Positions 1 to 10,200 of a DNA stretch of 53,482 bases are shown piece by piece; within the stretch, counting starts at the first letter, position 1, and the number at the start of each line of letters is the position of its first letter. The stretch spans positions 1 to 53,482 of IMG/VR virus record IMGVR_UViG_3300030117_002594; one strand, 5' to 3'. The notes beneath the pieces are model-generated. The model saw only the letters and a list, made by a program, of their open reading frames with translations. It did not search any database and had not been told where the DNA came from. The position numbers were made by a program, and so were the translations under genes. The stretch is from a virus.

Positions 1-1091
1 CAGGAAATGGTCCTCATTTTATTGTAGGTAGTGATAATTTAATACAAACAACAACATCAGATTCAAGTACATTAAATGCAATACATACTACAGGTATATT
101 ACTTGATAATGTTGCAGGTGGTTCAAATATATTAACACTACAATCTTATAACCAAGAAATACAATTAACTCCTGGCTCAAATGCTGCAGGAGAAAGATAT
201 GTAGGTATTACAGGTAGTATTGATGTAGCGCAAGGCGGAGCAACAACATATAATAGAATATCAGGAGCAGGTACTAAAATAGGTGCTATTGCTAATAGTG
301 CTTTTGCTGGAACAAGTGATTTATCAACTGGCGATACAGTTATATATAGTGATAATGGTAAAATGCAAATAGATGCTAGTGAAGATATAGCAAGTATTAC
401 AACTGCAGATTTTATTTTTGGAGCAACAAGTTTAGCAGGTGCAAATTCAAGTGATAATAAAGAAGTTAAATTATATGGTAACAATACATCTGCTTATACA
501 CAATGGAGTCAAGCAAATAATAAACTTTTAGTAGTAGGTACTGCAGCAGGAACTACAAACTTTCAAGTACACACTGGTAAAGCAATATTTGGTAGAACTG
601 GTGTAGACTCTTTAGATGTTGACTTTTTTGGAGCTGCTGGAGAAATTGCTTCAGTTGATGCTGGTGATAGTTTCTTAAAGGTATCTCAAGGATTTAGAAA
701 AGTACCTGAAGTAAAAGCTGCAACAGTAACACTAACTTCACAAGAATCTGGTAGACCAATAGCAATTAAAAATAAAACTGCAGACTCTACATATACATTG
801 CCTGCTGTTGCTGATGGTCTTAATTATAAATTTATGATAGTAGAAAGAACTGGTTCATACGATGTAAATATAGTTACACCTTCTCAAACAAACTTTTTCT
901 TTGGGAGTGTACTACATGTAGATACAGATAATTCACAAGCAGTTGTAAGTTCTGATAATGATAGTAACAATAAATTAAATATGCAACTATTAGACCCAGG
1001 AAGTATGATTGAAGTTGCTTGTGACGGAACAAATTGGTACATATCTGGATACGCTGTTTCAACAGAAGCACCAGTATTTAGTGATGTATAA
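1..1091 (+). CDS. Fibre-like virion protein, C-terminal part (gene continues from the window end)
   Basis: The frame is open from base 3 to the TAA at 1089-1091 with no start inside it, so this is the 3' part of a gene. Overlapping the 7-base identical window ends joins it in frame to the ORF beginning at 51450, giving about 1,038 aa. The protein is rich in Gly, Ser, Thr, Asn and Asp with short beta-type repeats, as in phage fibre shafts. The last ~125 residues form a distinct domain ending in a CDGTNWYISGYA signature. The 167-aa head-cluster protein at 48339 ends in a similar domain (CDGIHWYITEA). I infer a beta-structured host-contact or trimer tip. Exact attachment to tail or head is not determinable. 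A small coiled-coil gene follows after 32 bases. Confidence 0.75.
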   Translation, partial: GNGPHFIVGSDNLIQTTTSDSSTLNAIHTTGILLDNVAGGSNILTLQSYNQEIQLTPGSNAAGERYVGITGSIDVAQGGATTYNRISGAGTKIGAIANSAFAGTSDLSTGDTVIYSDNGKMQIDASEDIASITTADFIFGATSLAGANSSDNKEVKLYGNNTSAYTQWSQANNKLLVVGTAAGTTNFQVHTGKAIFGRTGVDSLDVDFFGAAGEIASVDAGDSFLKVSQGFRKVPEVKAATVTLTSQESGRPIAIKNKTADSTYTLPAVADGLNYKFMIVERTGSYDVNIVTPSQTNFFFGSVLHVDTDNSQAVVSSDNDSNNKLNMQLLDPGSMIEVACDGTNWYISGYAVSTEAPVFSDV

Positions 1092-1123
1092 TAAGTAAAC
1101 AAAAACAAACAGGGAGGTCAGAA

Positions 1124-1294
1124 ATGGCTAAAGAAAATAAAAAAGAAGAAACTAAACCTTTAACTGTAAGTCAAAAAATACAAGCGTTAAAAGGACAGCA
1201 AGAGCAATTAAGAGAAGGATTCCTTAAAATACAAGGAGCGATTGAATTGCTTGAAGGAATGGAAGCAGAGGGCCAAAAAGAAGAGGCTAAATAA
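1124..1294 (+). CDS. Small Lys/Glu-rich helical protein (56 aa)
   Basis: ATG preceded by a strong AGGGAGGT ribosome binding site. The 56-aa product is highly charged; its second half (QKIQALKGQQEQLREG) reads as a coiled coil with no cysteine or membrane segment. Its TAA shares an A with the ATG of the phosphoesterase gene (TAATG), so the two are translationally coupled. It sits between the fibre gene and the phosphoesterase in the virion block. No family recognised; function unknown, possibly a partner or chaperone for a neighbouring protein. Confidence 0.75.
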   Translation: MAKENKKEETKPLTVSQKIQALKGQQEQLREGFLKIQGAIELLEGMEAEGQKEEAK

Positions 1295-2172
1295 TGATAT
1301 GTCCACACTGCAATTCCAAAAAGGTACAAAGTAGAGGAACAAGAATAAGGAACAGTGGCGTTAAGGTAAGAGAATTTTCTTGCAAAGAATGCAAAAAATG
1401 GTTTACTGTTCATCTTAACCAACCTCAAGTACCAGAAGATATAGAACCAGGTCAGGTTCTTCAATTATCCTATGATAAACCTATAAAATTACATTGCGCT
1501 ACGGATGTACATCATGGAGCAGTAGAGCATCATTATGAAAAGTTTGATGACTTTATTGCAGAAGTAGATGCAGACCCTAATGCAAGATGGTTTATGAATG
1601 GTGATAATATAGAACTTATACCGCCTAATTACAAAATAAGTCAAAGAGGTCAGGATATGGAACCTGATGACCAGCATATTACTTTTATGAAAAGAATAGA
1701 AAAAATTGCTGATAAACTTGTTTTTATAAGAGGTGGTAATCATGATATGATTCGTTCTATTAACTTGCTTGGAGTAGATATATCAAGAGTAATGGCTGAT
1801 AGTCTTAAAGTACCATACTTTAAAATGCCAGGATATACCCAAATAAGCATAAATGGAGTTAATTGGAACTTAGTATCAGGTCATGGAAAAGGTGGTGGTA
1901 AAAACGGAGATTTAGAACTTGATAAAATGGCTGCAATATATACTGATGGAGATGTCTTTATGTTAGGACATAATCATCAATTATATGCAAAGCCTGTTGA
2001 TAGTCTAAAAATAGAAGGCGGAGAAGAACGATTAAGACGTAGATGGTATTGTCGTGGTGGTTCTTTTCTTAAATATGCTGAATATGCAAGATACAGTTTC
2101 TATGGTGTTGCTCGTACTGGATGGGTAACTATGGAGTTTACTGAAGATGGCATTAAAGCATACGAAAACTAA
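1294..2172 (+). CDS. Calcineurin-like metallophosphoesterase with N-terminal zinc ribbon
   Basis: 292 aa in two parts. Residues 1-40 form a C4 zinc ribbon (C3, C6, C30, C33; MICPHC and FSCKEC) like those at the start of IS1-type transposase proteins. Residues ~65-292 carry the complete metallophosphoesterase motif series: DVHH (D71, H73), NGDN (D104), GGNHD (N149, H150), SGHGKGG (H197) and GHNH (225-228). These residues bind a di-metal centre that hydrolyses phosphomonoesters or diesters. The ribbon suggests a nucleic-acid target, so a nuclease or nucleotide phosphatase role is inferred, not shown. It lies among virion genes and is coupled to the upstream 56-aa gene through TAATG. The intact metal ligands argue for an active enzyme. 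Confidence 0.85.
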   Translation: MICPHCNSKKVQSRGTRIRNSGVKVREFSCKECKKWFTVHLNQPQVPEDIEPGQVLQLSYDKPIKLHCATDVHHGAVEHHYEKFDDFIAEVDADPNARWFMNGDNIELIPPNYKISQRGQDMEPDDQHITFMKRIEKIADKLVFIRGGNHDMIRSINLLGVDISRVMADSLKVPYFKMPGYTQISINGVNWNLVSGHGKGGGKNGDLELDKMAAIYTDGDVFMLGHNHQLYAKPVDSLKIEGGEERLRRRWYCRGGSFLKYAEYARYSFYGVARTGWVTMEFTEDGIKAYEN

Positions 2173-2219
2173 CAAACAACGCTACCGATGGTGGCTAGAC
2201 AAACTAGGAGATGAAGTTT

Positions 2220-2396
2220 ATGGATTTCAAGGACATGGTAATCGATTACATTTTCAACGAAGAAACAAAGAAAAAAGTAATCGCTAAATGGAATGATGAT
2301 ATTAATATTCCTTTCTTAAATGAAAAAACTGAGGAAAAGATTTTTGAAGCAATCTGGGAGTCAGTTGAATCAGTTCTTAAAGGTGTTTTAAAATAA
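2220..2396 (+). CDS. Small hypothetical protein (58 aa)
   Basis: Start chosen at the ATG at 2220, nine bases after GGAG (2207-2210). The in-frame ATG at 2211 directly abuts the GGAG and is too close. The product begins MDFKDMVIDYIF and is a short amphipathic alpha-helical, acidic/lysine-rich protein with no cysteine and no membrane segment. It sits between the phosphoesterase and the giant tail protein. No family recognised. Confidence 0.7.
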   Translation: MDFKDMVIDYIFNEETKKKVIAKWNDDINIPFLNEKTEEKIFEAIWESVESVLKGVLK

Positions 2397-2468
2397 TATC
2401 CCTGTGAGGACAAACGGAGCGGTCTAATTTAAAAGATAAGACCAGGGTTAGGGTGGGCAAAAATTAAT
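2397..2468 (+). promoter_or_regulatory. Structured 5' leader of the 1,581-aa tail gene
   Basis: The gap holds two stacked stems: GGTCT (2421-2425) pairs with AGACC (2439-2443), and the flanking CCCT (2400-2403) pairs with AGGG (2444-2447), with a 17-base unpaired strand between CCCT and GGTCT. A G-rich stretch (TTAGGGTGGG) follows before the ATG at 2469, replacing a normal AGGAG. The fold could control translation of the very long downstream gene or be a processing site; no terminator T-run is present. Confidence 0.4.
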
Positions 2469-5400
2469 ATGGCAAATAAAATAAAAGAGATAAAAGGTTT
2501 TTTTTCAGGTATTATATCTAGTTTTTCATCTAGTGATATAAAAGATGATGCTGCATCTTACTCTGAAAATATTGATTCTACAGATGAAGATGGTGTATTA
2601 AAAGGTTCTAAAGAAGACAGTATAGAAATAGAAAACTCTTCTATTAAAGCATCTACTGCAAAAACTGTAGAAAATAATGATAATACTTTTGATTTATTAT
2701 ATGCTGATTATGATACAGGTAAGATAAATGTTATAGAGGATTTGTATGGTACAAAATCTGTACAAACACCTGTTAATGCTTCTGAGCCTGGTGAAAATGC
2801 AACTAGTATGGTTGTTAAAAATAATCAAGCATTTGTAGGGTATGGTAAAAATGTAGAACCTAAAATAGTTTATAAAACAAAGCATAAACCTTTTGCAGAA
2901 TCAGATACTAATTTATCTAATTGGATATATGAAAAGTCTACAGTATATGATGAAAGATTATTAAACTCATCTTTTAATATAGACAGATTTTTAGCATTGC
3001 CATCTATAAGTAGTACAAATTCTAAAGATGGTATAGGTATTAGATATGACCATAAAGATATATATTTTGTTAAATTTAAAGCAGATTGGGATAATACTAA
3101 TGATGTATACGACTTTAATGCAAATCCAGCAAAAATAATTATAACAGGTGGTAAAAATGTATTAGGTGGAGCTGCTTGTGATATGTGTCAAGCAAATGTA
3201 GATTCTTACGAAAATGATGATAATTATAAATTTTGGGTATTGTCTAATTCAGGTGGAGATACAGAAGATACTAATAGTTTTCCTATTGTAGAAAAATATG
3301 AATATACTACTTTATATAGTTCTGTAGCTGATGATGGAACACCTGCAATTTCAAACATAGGTAACTATACTGTTAATTTTAATGGTAATAATCCTCCTAA
3401 TGGTTCTGCTCCTGCAACTATATTAGAAACTAAAAATAAAATATGGATACAATATTGGAAACCAAATGGTGATAAGTTTGATAGAAAAGAAAATTTTTTA
3501 TGGTGTGCAGATAAACCTTCTGTAGATTCAACATCAGGTGAATTAAGTTTTGAAAATAAAAGTTTACATTATGATTATATAAAAAAATGTTCTCAAAAAT
3601 TTAGATTAACTTCAGTTAATTGGGGAGCAGAAGAATATGAAGAAACTTATTTTAGAAATCAAGATAAACCTTATCATAATTTAAATAATTCTGATTGGTG
3701 TAGTGGTGATAGTGATTGGGGTGATGGTTATAGTAAAAGAGGCGGTCATTATCTTTCTGGATTTTATATGGATACTAATGAAGCACCATCTTTAAGAATA
3801 GCAAGACATGGACTTACACAATCTCCTCTTACCGATAATCCAACATGGAATAGTGAAGAAACTGGTGCAATAGAACAATTAAATACTAATTACAACCTAA
3901 ATATAGATGAAGCATCCGATGAAGATTGGGTATCTATTATTGGGCAATTTGATGATAAAGCATCTGTAAATATATATACTGCTGAAGAATATAAAGTAGA
4001 TAGAGCATGGTGGAAAGGTGGAGATTATAGAAGATTAAGAGCATCAGATGATAATGGTAATGGTAGTGATAACTTAGATGATAAACATAATTTTATTAAT
4101 TTTTTATACATAGTTGGTGCTATTTTTGCAGCTATAATGGTTTTCTTGGGCAGTCCTTTGGCAAGTATATTAATATTAACTTGGATGGTTAATTTAGCTG
4201 CTAATTTATTTGAAGTTATGTATGATGGTGTAAATTGGTTTTATAATGGTAAGTGTTTTGAAGGCGCTCAATTACAAACTGTTTCTATAAATATATCTTC
4301 AAATCACAATCCTAATGCATTGCTTAATGTTAATACAGACTCTAATAATGGTGAAGTGCTTGATTCTCCAGCTAGAATACAATTAAGAAATTTATCAGGA
4401 TTTGATAATAATTTAGATATAATAGCAGTTAAGCATTACTATAATAGATTAATAGTTTCTGCTTATAATCCTAATGAAGAAAATATTTTGGAAAGAACAA
4501 AACTTATAATGTTTAATACATCTATGCATTCTTTAACAGAAGATTATCCTTTGCCTGTTTTAGTTTTAGACCAAGATGTTGTTAATCAAGAATTAAGTGA
4601 TGAACAAAAAATTATAATTCCTGATGATTATATAGAACAAGGAACAAGTACTAATTTAATAAATAACAAAATTAGCCAAAGGTATCATCCTATAGTTGAT
4701 TTTAATGTACATCCATTTGGCACTTATGATTTTCAGCAAGAAGATTTATTAGAAGAAATTTATCCACATTTAAATATAGATTTTTGGAATGAAGAAGAGA
4801 TAAGTATAAATACAAGTAATTTAGTAAACTCTAGTACTGTAGGTAAAATTTATAATACAGATAGAGCAACATTTGATATATTTTTAAGAAACAATTCAAG
4901 ATTTGATGGTAGAACAATAGTAAATGCTAGGCCTTCTTGGAGTAACCAAACAAATCAATATGACCATATAGGATTTATGTCTACAAGTGGTCCTTTAAAT
5001 ATATCTAAGTTTACATTTTTAACAGTTGGAGAAGATGATGCAAGTACAGACAATAGTCAAATAGGACTTCCTTTAAATCCTCATTTGTTATTCCCAGATA
5101 ATAAAATTTCTATTTTATCAATTAATCAAACTCCTAATACAAGTGATGATACAAATATTAAATCATACTCTTTAAGCACTAAAGCAATATCATTTAATGT
5201 AAAAGCACAAACTTATGATGGTGCAAGTATAGCACCTTTTATTTATAGTAATGAAGAAGGAAACTTAAATCTTTACAGGTATAAAATTAATTTAGTGTAT
5301 GATGGTTATCAAGATAGTCCTTTATCTAATCATTATACAGAAGTAGATATTAGAGACACTAATGTAAGGGCAGATGGTTACACATTAGGAAGCGGAACTA

Positions 5401-7214
5401 CAGCACAAGATGATTACGAAGCATCTTCTCTTGGTATAACTGTAAACTTACATAAACCAGAATTAATTTCTAGAAGAGTTACTCATGTTAGGTTATGGAG
5501 GTCTACAATACAACTTTATGAAAGTGATACAGAAAGCGATACATTTAATGTAGAGGGAGCTTATACATTAGTAGAGACTATACCTTTAAAATCTAATTGG
5601 GTTTTAAATACAGAAACTGTACCAGGTTATAATGATGTTGATTTAGACCTTGGAGAAATTGCTTATTATAGAATTGTAGATAATGGTAATGTTGGAGTTA
5701 GTTATGAAGCATACGTAGGCTTACCAGAAGCAATGAAAAAAACTTTACCTAAGTATACTTTATCAACACAACTTAATGGATTCTTATATATAGCAAATTG
5801 TAAACATTTAGCATTTGATGATGCAAGTGCTTTAATTTTTAGGTCTTTACCAGATAAGTATAGTATGTTTGATTGGACTAAAGATTTTCTTGCATTGCCT
5901 AGCAAACCTAGAGCATTAACATCTTTTGATGGTAGATTAATTGTATGGGATTATGATAACATGTATGTAATAAATCCAGAAGGATTTTATATTGAAGATA
6001 CATTTGAAGGTTCTGGTTGTTTAGGTTCTGAATCTTTTGATAGAAATGAACAAGGTATATGTTTTGCAGATGAAAATAATATATATCTATATGATGGTAA
6101 AAATGTAAATAATATTGGTATACCTATTATTACTAATAACAATTATAAACAAGAAGTATCTTGGAGAAATAGAAGTTTAAATTATGACAGTATAATAAAG
6201 TATAATTCTGTTACTAGAGCATTTTGTGTATTTTTTAAATTAGAATCTACTAGTTTAAATAATTGGGTACATAATTCTTTAAGTGCAGACTCTTTATTTA
6301 ATGCAAGTGGTAATACTCATCCTGAAATTAATAGATGGCATGATATTCAAGGTTCACTTGTTGATTGGGAATTAGCTGAAGAGCAACCAAGATATATAGT
6401 ACATAGAGCCATGAGAGATGCATGGGTTGATAGTGAAACTGATTATATTCCTCAAGACCAAGTTGGTAATGAAGAAGAATTTTTTGCTGATTATATTTAT
6501 GATAATATTACAATACCTTATGGATGTTTGTATGATAAAATTGATGAAAGATATATTGTAGATATGCCTTTATTTTTATATGGTAAAGGAAATTACACAA
6601 TAGATGAAATTGGAGATACTCAAGAATCTTATGATAATGTAATAGTATTAGAAAAATTAGTTTTCCCTGATATTGAAGATATAATTGATATTAATGGTAA
6701 TCTTGCATTACAACCTTTAGATGCTTATTATATTTTTACTTACAATTCAGATAAAAAAAGATGGGATTTACAAACAACAAATGAGTATAAAGGTGCATTT
6801 AATGGACCTAAAGGTGAAATATATTCTTCTCAAATAAAAAGTGAAACAGAAGATACATTTGTTTTAAAAGAATTATTTAAAACTAATACTGTTAAACAGT
6901 TTAATTATACTAGTAAAACATTTTCTTTATCAAACCAAACTGTAAATAAAATACTATCTAGATTAAAAATATTTTATAAATATGCTACTCCTGAATTTGA
7001 GTATATGATAAATAATGATGACAAATGGATTGTTCCTGTACAAGATAATATAACATATGAAAACTATTGCTTGTCTTATAAATTTCCAAAAGAACATAAA
7101 AAGGCTAAAACTATAAAGTTAAAATTTAAAGCAGGTTTTGATATATCCAATAATTCCTACAATACAGAGATTGATTCTTTTTCTATAATATATAGGGAAA
7201 GAGGCAATGTATAG
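2469..7214 (+). CDS. Giant tail protein, nozzle/beta-propeller-like (1,581 aa)
   Basis: Very long beta-rich protein with many aromatic/Asp/Asn strand-turn segments. The C-terminal half contains runs such as LPSKPRALTSFDGRLIVWD and GICFADENNIYLYDG, typical of propeller blades in podovirus nozzle/tail-tube B or P22 gp10-like stabilisation proteins. I infer the distal tail tube that closes the DNA channel. Residues ~542-585 form a hydrophobic hairpin (two predicted membrane-type helices around FLGSPLAS), unusual inside a tail protein and possibly released to enter the host membrane. The gene follows a structured leader and overlaps the next gene by 8 bases. The family assignment is by sequence texture and position only. 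Confidence 0.6.
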   Translation: MANKIKEIKGFFSGIISSFSSSDIKDDAASYSENIDSTDEDGVLKGSKEDSIEIENSSIKASTAKTVENNDNTFDLLYADYDTGKINVIEDLYGTKSVQTPVNASEPGENATSMVVKNNQAFVGYGKNVEPKIVYKTKHKPFAESDTNLSNWIYEKSTVYDERLLNSSFNIDRFLALPSISSTNSKDGIGIRYDHKDIYFVKFKADWDNTNDVYDFNANPAKIIITGGKNVLGGAACDMCQANVDSYENDDNYKFWVLSNSGGDTEDTNSFPIVEKYEYTTLYSSVADDGTPAISNIGNYTVNFNGNNPPNGSAPATILETKNKIWIQYWKPNGDKFDRKENFLWCADKPSVDSTSGELSFENKSLHYDYIKKCSQKFRLTSVNWGAEEYEETYFRNQDKPYHNLNNSDWCSGDSDWGDGYSKRGGHYLSGFYMDTNEAPSLRIARHGLTQSPLTDNPTWNSEETGAIEQLNTNYNLNIDEASDEDWVSIIGQFDDKASVNIYTAEEYKVDRAWWKGGDYRRLRASDDNGNGSDNLDDKHNFINFLYIVGAIFAAIMVFLGSPLASILILTWMVNLAANLFEVMYDGVNWFYNGKCFEGAQLQTVSINISSNHNPNALLNVNTDSNNGEVLDSPARIQLRNLSGFDNNLDIIAVKHYYNRLIVSAYNPNEENILERTKLIMFNTSMHSLTEDYPLPVLVLDQDVVNQELSDEQKIIIPDDYIEQGTSTNLINNKISQRYHPIVDFNVHPFGTYDFQQEDLLEEIYPHLNIDFWNEEEISINTSNLVNSSTVGKIYNTDRATFDIFLRNNSRFDGRTIVNARPSWSNQTNQYDHIGFMSTSGPLNISKFTFLTVGEDDASTDNSQIGLPLNPHLLFPDNKISILSINQTPNTSDDTNIKSYSLSTKAISFNVKAQTYDGASIAPFIYSNEEGNLNLYRYKINLVYDGYQDSPLSNHYTEVDIRDTNVRADGYTLGSGTTAQDDYEASSLGITVNLHKPELISRRVTHVRLWRSTIQLYESDTESDTFNVEGAYTLVETIPLKSNWVLNTETVPGYNDVDLDLGEIAYYRIVDNGNVGVSYEAYVGLPEAMKKTLPKYTLSTQLNGFLYIANCKHLAFDDASALIFRSLPDKYSMFDWTKDFLALPSKPRALTSFDGRLIVWDYDNMYVINPEGFYIEDTFEGSGCLGSESFDRNEQGICFADENNIYLYDGKNVNNIGIPIITNNNYKQEVSWRNRSLNYDSIIKYNSVTRAFCVFFKLESTSLNNWVHNSLSADSLFNASGNTHPEINRWHDIQGSLVDWELAEEQPRYIVHRAMRDAWVDSETDYIPQDQVGNEEEFFADYIYDNITIPYGCLYDKIDERYIVDMPLFLYGKGNYTIDEIGDTQESYDNVIVLEKLVFPDIEDIIDINGNLALQPLDAYYIFTYNSDKKRWDLQTTNEYKGAFNGPKGEIYSSQIKSETEDTFVLKELFKTNTVKQFNYTSKTFSLSNQTVNKILSRLKIFYKYATPEFEYMINNDDKWIVPVQDNITYENYCLSYKFPKEHKKAKTIKLKFKAGFDISNNSYNTEIDSFSIIYRERGNV

Positions 7215-10200
7215 CAAAAAAAGAAAATCACAAAAAACTGGAAGGTCTACAGGGGATAAGTCTGTAGATAGAATTGTTAATGATATTTATAATGAAATAA
7301 ATAAATTAAATGATTCTGTTAAATCTTCTTATAAATCTAATATAGATACAAGAGATGGTAATCCTGGAGATATTAGAATTGTACAAGATAAGTCTTTTGA
7401 TAGTGACCCTAGAGTAGACAAAAGAGAATTTTTTATAGAGGCTAAAACTGAAGAAGGTTGGGTTCGTCAAGTTATGGACAAAACTGAACACAGTGGAATA
7501 TCTAGACAAGGTACAGTTCCTTTATCTTCATTAAAGATTGATGCTAAAAGAGCAATAAAGCAGGGAGAGTTAAGTTTCTGGAAGGCTGATACAAAGCCTA
7601 AATTTAACTTAAAAAACTCGTTTTCTCAAGGCATTGAGGTGTATATCAATGAGAATGTAAAAATAGGTAAAAACGCTGCAAAAAATTTAGAAGTTACAGG
7701 TACATTAAAATTAGCAACCCCTGCTGATGGAGATGCTTCTGCTGAAAATATATTAGTGCATGATACTGGTGATGGTTTAGTAAAGAAAAGAAGTTATGCA
7801 CAAATCTTATCTGACCTTGGTATAAGTGCTAGTGAAATAGTAGACTGGACATCTGACCAAGGTTCTACAAACATACATGCTAGTAATATGGCAGCAGCTC
7901 AAACAGATATTACATCTATACTAAATAGCTCTTTAGTAATAGGTAGAGATTCAGGTAATCAAATATCGTTTGCTACTGACAATGTAATTATTTTTAAAGC
8001 TGACGATGAAACTGAACTTAGATTAAACGCTACAACTTTAAGACCTCATGTAAATGATGGGTTAGCACTTGGAAATACAAGTTACCAATTTAGTGATTTA
8101 CATCTTGCATCAGGAGGAGTTATAAATTGGGATAATGGAAATACTACATTAACACATGCTGCAGGTAAATTAACTTTAAACAATACATTAGAATTTGGCA
8201 GTTTATCTGATGGTTCTATAACTATTACAGACTTTGTAGATGAAGATAATATGGCATCTAATAGTGCTGTTAAAATACCTACACAACAATCAGTTAAAGC
8301 ATATGTAGATTCAGAAATTACAGGATTAGTAGACTCTGCACCAGGTGCTTTAGACACACTTAACGAACTTGCTGCTGCACTTAATGATGATGCAAGTTTT
8401 TCTACTACAGTTACTAACAGTATAGCAACTAAGGTAGGATTAACAGGTGATGAAACAGTAGCAGGACATAAAAAGTTTAGTGATGATGTATTAATAGCAG
8501 GAGCTGCAGCAGACCCTGCAACAACAGACCACGTTAGTTTAGGTGTAAGTAGTGGAGCGTTAAGAATATATACTGATAGTGGTTATACTACTATAGGTCC
8601 TCAAAATTCAGGTTGGACTCATTTTTATACAGATAGAACTAAATATTATTTTAATAAACAGATTGTAGTAGATGACGGGCTTGTTGCTTCTTATGATGAA
8701 GATTTAGTTCTTCGTAGAACATATAATGATACTGTTTATAATCAAATTACAATAGGTGATGATACATTAGATATAAAACTTGATAACACATCTCGTTTAT
8801 CAATAGATGGTGATGGACAAGTAGATTTATCAGGTGATTTAATGCTTCGTGGTGAAGGTGGAATATTTATAGAAAATAGTGCTACAGGTAATGGTGGTAG
8901 TATTATTCAACCTGCAGGTGGTATGTATAGAACAGGTTCAAATACTCATACAGGAGCAATTAAAATTACAGTTCCTCGTGGTACAGGCAACCCTACAGAT
9001 ATGATTAGTTTTTGGGTAGATGTATTTGACTATGGAACTAATCAAGCATTTAGTGCATATATAGCAGGTTATGTATATCAAGATGAAGGTTCTAATGAGT
9101 GGCATAATGTATCGGCACAAATATTTGGAAATTTAGAACAAAATAATTATACAGTAAGATTTGGACACGATACAAATAATCATTGTGTATTAATTGGCGA
9201 AACAACTACATCTTGGAATTATATGCAGGTTACAGTTAGAAATGTTCAAGTAGGTTATACAGCAGACATAGATGATTATAAAGGTGATTGGACAATAACT
9301 TTTGAAACAAGTTTACCAACTATTGATGAAACATTAAGTGATAATTTTACTCTTGCTAAAGGATTAAAAAGTTCAAGTTCTATTGCTGTAACTACAGGAA
9401 CAAGTTCAGGTAATAATTTTACAATTAATTCAACTGGTTTAGTATTTGAAGGTGATACTAACAGATTAGGCTTAGGTACTGTAAGTCCTGCATCTACTTT
9501 TCACGTTGAAGAAGGTGATATAAGAATTGATACTGCATCAGGTGGAACTCAATCATTAAGATTTAGTGAAACAAATACTACAAAGGCTCAATTACAATAT
9601 AAATCAGGAGATGAAGAATTAAATCTTACAACTGCTAATGCTTCAGGTACTTCAACAAAAAGAATAACTATAAAATCAGAACAAGACGATACACAAGTGG
9701 GTATAGGCACTAATAGTCCTTCAGATTTATTAGAAATTCAAGGTGCAGAATCTGAAACCTATCAATATCCATTAGTATTAAGAAATCCTTATAATCATGC
9801 AAGTGATATTGATTTTGGTGTTGGTATAAAATTTAAGTTTGATGATAACAGTGAAGTAAAATGGGCAAGTATTGCATATGAAGCAGATTCTGCTTATGGT
9901 AATTCAGGCGATTTAAAATTTTATGTAGATGGAAATAATAATACTGCTGCAAGAATGACATTATCACATGAAGGTAATTTAGATGTTGTAGGAAACATTA
10001 CTAATGCTAATTGGACAGGTGATGTAATTGCAAGTGCTTACTTAGATAGTGATACTGCTCATTTAACAGGAAGTCAAACTTTTAGTGGAACAAAAACATT
10101 TAGTGCAGGGACTATTTTTGGTGGAGATATTACATTAAATGCTGACAATAAAATTAAAAGTGATACAGCAGGAAGTTGGAACTTTATAGAATTTGATGAT

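Noticed and set aside
146-484. Minus-strand frame opposite the fibre gene (and similar long antisense frames under 8082-8357, 10074-10403, 11571-11846 and 12009-12266)
   Set aside because: They lie within strongly coding plus-strand genes, lack ribosome binding sites and have biased hydrophobic composition caused by the Gly/Thr/Asn-rich sense strand.
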